DNA from: Fragum whitleyi
Lineage: Eukaryota > Mollusca > Bivalvia > Cardiida > Cardiidae
Assembly (NCBI GenBank): GCA_948146395.1
Contig: OX411548.1
Span: forward strand, 34,728,912 to 34,792,911
Length of the DNA stretch: 64,000 bases
Reading direction: 5' to 3'
A model generated the notes under the pieces. It saw only the letters and a list, made by a program, of their open reading frames with translations, did no database searches and was not told where the DNA came from. This document shows positions 59,042 to 64,000 of the stretch, in pieces; the stretch's first letter is position 1, and each line of letters begins with the position of its first letter. The translations under genes and the position numbers were made by a program.

Positions 59042-59205
59042 TTAAGGTAGTGGACCCGTAATAGTTCCGCAACATTTCGGATCATATAATCTTTCACAGT
59101 GTTATCCGAGGTTTCCTTATGAAAATCTAAAGGATACCTCGGTTAACACTGTTAAGGTTGATCACTTCCTACACGTTGGGAAACTATTACGGCTACACTA
59201 CATTG
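59042..59205. mobile_element. Family B copy 6
   Basis: TTAAGGTAGTGGACCCGTAA at the left; the right end (TTACGGCTACACTACATTGAA) is mutated. In gene 4 intron 1, immediately followed by a family C element. Confidence 0.75.
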
Positions 59206-59218
59206 AACTTGCAACCAT

Positions 59219-59344
59219 TGAACTTGCATTCAAGGTGACAAAACGGTGAAAATTGTTTGAAAATTATACTCCGCTTTGCACGAGCACTTGCGTGCAAAGC
59301 GGGATATAGTTTACAAACAGTTTTGTCTTCCTTAACGCAGGGCT
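59219..59344. mobile_element. Family C copy 7
   Basis: GCATTCAAGGTGACAAAACG, centre CCGCTTTGCACGAGCACTTG, end CCTTAACGCAGGGC. It ends 25 nt upstream of gene 4 exon 2. Confidence 0.75.
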
Positions 59345-59369
59345 GGGCGAACGTTTTCTTTTTGTTCAG

Positions 59370-61262
59370 GCACGACGGCACCTTGTAGTACTGAGGATCC
59401 TATCAAAACATGGCCTCTCGGACAAGGCATCCTTAACAGAGAAATAATATCGAACGATCCACCAGAGTCCATAGGAATTTTCAGCTTCACGTCAACCAAC
59501 CTCGGATACAATGGTTTGCAGTTTTACGGAAATTCGACGTCATACGTCGATTTAGCAATGAGCGGTACAAGCGATGATTATTCTTTATATTTTTACGTCA
59601 ACCCATCTACGTCCGGAGGTTGTATATTGCATTACAGGAGTAACCAATCGACTGAAATCGGAATTATCGAATACAGATTGGATATGGAAATAGACGGCAC
59701 TTTGACGTATTCCGTAAAAACTAACGGCATTAATCTTGAAAATGATGGAAACGACACGGGAACATTTACGATTCCAACAAATCAATGGTCTAATATAATC
59801 ATGGAATTTGATATGAGCAAGAAAGGTGCAGCAATTACAGCCGATAACTGGAATTCAGAAATGAGCGGCGACGTCATGGAAATCGGAGCTTCTCTTAGTG
59901 GTCCTGGAATCATGCGTATAGGATCACCACAAGACGGCGTTGGATACAGTTACAGTGGTGGAATATCTTGTATGCATTATATTCCAGATAAAGGCGTTTG
60001 TGAAGACTCTGCGTATGAAACCAAATGTACGGATGACTGGCCACCTACAACTACGTCTTCAACAACTTCTACATCAACAACTACAACATCAACATCAACG
60101 ACAACACCAACAACAACATCTACGTCAACGACAACACCAACAACAACATCTTCATCCACAACAACACCAACTACAACATCTACGTCAACGACAACACCAA
60201 CGACAACATCTACGTCAACGACAACACCAACGACAACATCTACATCCACAACAACACCAACTACAACATCTACGTCAACGACAACACCAACGACAACATC
60301 TACGTCAACGACAACACCAACAACAACATCTACATCCACAACAACACCAACTACAACATCTACGTCAACGACAACACCAACGACAACATCTATGTCAACA
60401 ACACCAACGACAACATCTACATCCACAACAACACCAATAACAACCTCTACGTCAACAACAACATCAACTACAACGTCTACATCCACGACAACACCAACGA
60501 CAACATCTACGTCAACACCAACGACAACATCTACGTCAACGACAACACCAACGACAACCTCTTCATCAACGACAACACCAACTACAACGTCCACGTCAAC
60601 GACAACACCAACGACAACCTCTACGTCATCGACAACACCCACTTCAACGTCAACATCCACGACAACACAGGCTACAACGTCTACATCCACAACAACAACA
60701 CCTTCAACGTCTACATCTACAACAACAGCGACCTCAACCTCAACATCAACGTCAGCACCAACTACAACGTCCACATTAACGACAACACCAGCTTTAACGT
60801 CTACATCTACGACAACACCAACTCCAACGTCTACATCTACAACAACAGCGACTTCAACCTCAACATCAAAGTCAACGCCAACAGCAACTACAACGTCGAC
60901 ATCAGCGACAACACCAGCAACAACGTTTTCATCCACGACAACACCAACTCCAACGGCTGCATCAACGCCAACGCCAATTGCATCGTCAACTTCTACGACA
61001 ACACCAACTACAACGTCAACATCCACGACAACACCAACTACAACCTCAACATCCACGACAACACCAACGTCTACAATAACAACCACAGCATCTACATCCA
61101 CGAAAACACCCACTTCACTGTCTACTTCAACGACAACGCCAGCTACCACATCAACATTGACGATAACACCATCAACATCTACGATTATACCTACGACTAC
61201 GTCAACATCTACGACGACGCCAACTACAACGCGTACATTCACCTTGTCATCAACCGGTTTAA
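59370..61262 (+). CDS. Gene 4 (type B), exon 2: LamG-like domain plus very long mucin tract
   Basis: Phase-1 exon of 1893 nt from an acceptor at 59368-59369 to a GTACGT donor at 61263; residues 17-647 of the protein. The first 48 codons lie upstream of the first in-frame ATG (59516), so a start there would cut the conserved TWPLGQG, NREIISNDPPES and TSTNLGYNG segments. The LamG-like region (FYGNSTSYVDLAM, YSLYFYVNPS, GGC, YRLDMEIDG, PTNQWS, TADNWN, SGGISCMHY) is closest to gene 2. From about residue 242, roughly 400 residues of Thr/Ser/Pro are built from 10-residue units such as TTTPTTTSTS. Read-through of the donor adds TLVTLPFSVYYVF and a stop at 61306. The expected PAN exon was not found in the remaining 2.7 kb; the gene probably continues outside. 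Confidence 0.85.
60048..61245 (+). repeat. Coding 30-bp minisatellite in gene 4
   Basis: Imperfect tandem array with a basic unit of 30 nt (ACAACACCAACGACAACATC plus TACGTCAACG), equal to ten codons, mostly Thr with one Pro and two or three Ser per unit. Units are most regular at 60090-60420 and diverge toward the 3' end. Since 30 is a multiple of 3, unit gain or loss keeps the frame. The same composition leaves the antisense strand and one other sense frame open, which is not evidence of coding there. Confidence 0.85.
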
Positions 61263-61852
61263 GTACGTTGGTTACCCTTCCTTTCTCTGTTTATTATGTT
61301 TTTTAACAATCACATATTAGATCAATGACCTCTCCACTTTAGGTATCTTTGAATTTTTGCGTCTTTAGTTTCGCTAAGGCTGTGGTAACATTTAGGACAA
61401 TTTACGTACTAAGAAGTACTTCATTTTTTTACCTTAAGTAAGCCATGTCATTATACGATTAACTATGAAGGCCGACTTGTCATTCCTTTTCTAGATACAT
61501 AGCTTAAGTCGTGACCCTGGTCAGCCATCACATACGTATAGTCAAAGGTGATGAGATTTTTATATTCAATTTCATCGAATAGTTGCCCTCTCTTAAAAGT
61601 ATGGTATTAAAAGCAATAATGATTCTTTATTAAGAGAAAAGGAGTACAATTGTTTGCGTCATGGGGGTATAAAATTAAGTATTTAATCACACTGTATTAT
61701 TACTCAAAGCGGATTTATATTTTTTTATATTACGAGGAACTTTTCAATCCGTCAGACTGCACGAATCTTGATTGACAAAAATGAAATAATGATTTTATTT
61801 TTAACAAAACAATACATGTACTCTAAAATAACGTCATTCAAAATGGTCAACG
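61263..61852. other. Start of gene 4 intron 2
   Basis: Begins with the GTACGT donor. If not spliced, 14 further codons ending at 61306 add a hydrophobic tail. No acceptor followed by a PAN-like exon was found here or up to the end of the window. Confidence 0.5.
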
Positions 61853-62195
61853 GTTTCGGTAAATTAACACGGTGAAGAATTTTGGAATGATTCCTGAGTG
61901 AAACGGAATGAGTGAAAATTCAATGGGGGTAATCCAATATCGCTAATTTCGATTAGATATGTTTTATAACCTCCCTTTATTAAGATCTGCGTCCTTTTGT
62001 GATTGCGTGTCTTCATGGACCAATCAGACCCTTTAAAATCAGATTAGACAATAAAATCGTGGAAAAATTTATCGATTTGAATGTAATGAAGATCTTTTTG
62101 AACAATTTCGATGAGTTTTTAAACGAATTTGGAGTATTTTTGATTAGTTTTAGTGAGTTTTTTTTGAATGTCAATTTCACGATGTCTTTAACTGA
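61853..62195. mobile_element. Family D copy
   Basis: TAACACGGTGAAGAATTTTG, CCAATATCGCTAATTTCG, TTCATGGACCAATCAGACCC and right end GTCAATTTCACGATGTCTTT. In gene 4 intron 2. Confidence 0.65.
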
Positions 62196-63029
62196 AGCCT
62201 ATCTCACTACATATAATCTGCTTATCTTCATTCAGAATTATATTATATTCTTTACGAGAACAACTGATATACATAACGACTATCTCGTCACGGTTATAGC
62301 AAAAGTGGTATTCTGCGAAGTTATTGTCCTGACAGGGCGTGACTTCGTCATGACGAAATTTTGCGAGTTTTCTTTCCAATATCTGCTAAAAATTTATAGG
62401 CTATTATCCTTAACGTATGTATATAACTGTATCCTAAAACCAAAAGGATAAACGTACTCAGCAAAGAGGAACACATTTCACCGTTTGATAACCCTTATCC
62501 CCGAAGCGTCAGTATGATATAAGCTAGAGTTACGAGGTTTTGGTTACCCAGTGACGAATTAAGGTTTCATGTTGAATGTTAATCTGCTTTCCATAAAGTT
62601 AGTAAATATAAAAGAGACAGATTTTCCTTATCCTTAGATGTAACTAAGGCACCGCCCTGACAGGGCCAAATTCATCAATTGTTTCTGTACGGATCTGGCG
62701 GACATTGGGAATTTGTAAGTTGCCATTTTAGGGCAATTTTTTTAAATAAACAACATACAGGTCTTGACATTGGACCTAGTTTATACAAACTGTTCGCGTG
62801 ACACAAGTATTCGTCCACGGAAAAAATCTGTGTCAAGTTATTTTGATATCCATTTGTTACTGTATAAAATATCCAACAGAAAAGTCTTATTTAATCGTAT
62901 GACCTTGAGTGACCTTGACCTCTGATATTTCCAAATAAACTCTTGATACAAGTGCTTGACCTAGAAGTATAATCAGGACAAGAATGGGACATACTTACAC
63001 CGGCGAACATATACTCATGCGCATGGACA
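62196..63029. other. Gene 4 intron 2, unassigned part
   Basis: Small hairpin near 62315-62350 (CTGACAGGGCGTGACTTCGT). A TGACCTTGACCTCTG fragment at 62910-62925 recalls the tandem repeats at 26 and 56 kb. No PAN exon. Confidence 0.45.
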
Positions 63030-63440
63030 GCATTCGGAACACCACTCGGCCAATCTCACGAACAACCTCGGATATACATAGAGGGACTATTGTTAAAAAG
63101 TCACGGGAAAAACTTGGAAAACTCGATGACGTCAGTTAAAATGGCGTGAGCCCTCGAAACTTTAAGTGAAAACATTCGACGTCGCTAATGTTACTCGTTT
63201 GAGTCACTGACGTGAAACCATCGTGTATTTCTTTAGATACTTAAATAACGGCTGAAAAATCTTAATTTTTGAGAACGATTCGTCATTCTCAATAAATAAG
63301 ATTTTTCAGCCCATTATTTAATGTGAATAACATAAATCTTAAAATAGCGCCGGTTGTTTCCGCGCTATTGTTTCTTACACTATTTCCGCCTAACAAAATG
63401 CATAACTTTGGTACATACCCATCCTTCTTATGTACATTAA
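63030..63440. mobile_element. Family H copy 2, right end truncated
   Basis: Colinear with 52955-53345: GCATTCGGAACACCACTCGG, CTCGATGACGTCAGTT, CATTCGACGTCGC, the ATTTTTGAGAACGATTCGTC hairpin and TTTCCGCCTAACAAAATGCA. The right terminal repeat is missing where the 63.44-kb repeat begins. Confidence 0.7.
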
Positions 63441-63443
63441 ACT

Positions 63444-63880
63444 GGTAGCCCGTTGAGACAACGGGTACCGTTTAAGTTTGACGGTAATCTGATTGGCTGT
63501 TTGGATTATCGATGTAGTTTTCACGCCAAGTATTCTATTACAAAACCGTAAGTATCCACCCATCATGCATATCGATATCCAGTGATTTTTGAAAATGGAA
63601 GTACTGAAATTCTCTTGCTTATTTAAATATGTGCTTTATGCGATAAACATACGACAGAAGACCAAAAAATCAACCCGTTGTCTGCTGTCGTTCGCCGCAT
63701 TCAACTGTGATTTTCGATTATCTGCATGTCGCAAATTGCTTACCAAACGCTTTACGATTTCTAGCTTTCGTTTAACGTTGATCAAATGACGTCACTACCG
63801 GGTCACATGACCGAACGAAAATTTGTAAAATACCTGTCTCTAGTATCGATAGATCTAGGGGCAATAACCCAGTCCACATA
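63444..63880. repeat. Repeat unit shared with 11.99-12.45 kb
   Basis: Partner copy, with a 66-codon frame at 63589-63789. After CCCAGTCC an inverted copy of the ATCGATAGA motif follows (ATCTATCGATACAGAGACA, about 63911-63929), suggesting that this copy keeps a palindromic end lost at 12.45 kb. Confidence 0.65.
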
Positions 63881-64000
63881 TACATCCTTGACTGGCGAAC
63901 CTGTCTCAATCTATCGATACAGAGACAAGTAAAACCTAATGTAGGCATGGAAATCATTGGTCTGTTGTATCCTAAGGTTTCATTGGTCAAAATGTATAGG

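Noticed and set aside
59940..60440. 166-codon Gln/His-rich plus-strand frame inside gene 4 exon 2
   Set aside because: A shifted reading of the same 30-bp repeat (CAACAC codons); the LamG frame with homologous exons in genes 1-3 is the real one.
59977..61242. 421-codon minus-strand frame (Val/Asp-rich) opposite the gene 4 mucin tract
   Set aside because: It is the complement of ACN/TCN codon repeats, which cannot form stops on that strand. Shorter versions appear opposite the mucin tracts of genes 1 and 2. No domain or start context.

Overview
This window is eukaryotic (animal) nuclear DNA. It is AT-rich, almost free of long open reading frames, has coding exons with canonical GT/AG borders, and is packed with SINEs, a LINE remnant, palindromic MITE-like elements and minisatellites. 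The repeat at about 56.1-56.8 kb (TCCG runs, then units rich in GGTCAAGGTCAC) and the SINE tail ending in GCGGCGTAAAAC are of kinds I associate with mollusc genomes. A bivalve or other lophotrochozoan is my best guess, made from memory and not tested.

The protein-coding content is one head-to-tail cluster of four paralogous genes, all on the + strand. The full gene has three coding exons: a 49-nt signal-peptide exon; a long exon with a concanavalin A/laminin-G-like (LamG) domain followed by a Thr/Ser/Pro mucin-like tract; and a terminal exon with a PAN/Apple-like domain. All internal borders are phase 1. Gene 1 has exons at 5935-5987, 7842-8771 and 13460-13740. Gene 2 has 19933-20928 and 22825-23108, with no signal exon recognised. 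Gene 3 has 40861-40913, 42872-43702 and 47133-47407. Gene 4 has 56971-57023 and 59370-61262, with its PAN exon presumably beyond the window. The predicted products are secreted, modular, mucin-like proteins that could bind glycans or other surfaces. A role in mucus, adhesion or innate recognition is inference only.

The LamG sequences alternate in type: genes 1 and 3 resemble each other (type A), as do genes 2 and 4 (type B). This suggests duplication of a two-gene A-B unit. Individual copies have since changed. Gene 2 lost two PAN cysteines together, gene 3 gained two LamG cysteines, and gene 4 expanded its mucin tract to about 400 residues.

The rest is repeats. 0-5.9 kb holds tandem repeats, SINEs, a LINE 3' end and a GA microsatellite. 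23-40.8 kb is a gene-free gap with a 4.4-kb foldback element (about 27.94-32.30 kb) carrying inverted arrays of GTAACGTA motifs. At least ten palindromic or TIR element families recur throughout, and several copies lie within about 30 nt of the splice sites of the cluster genes.
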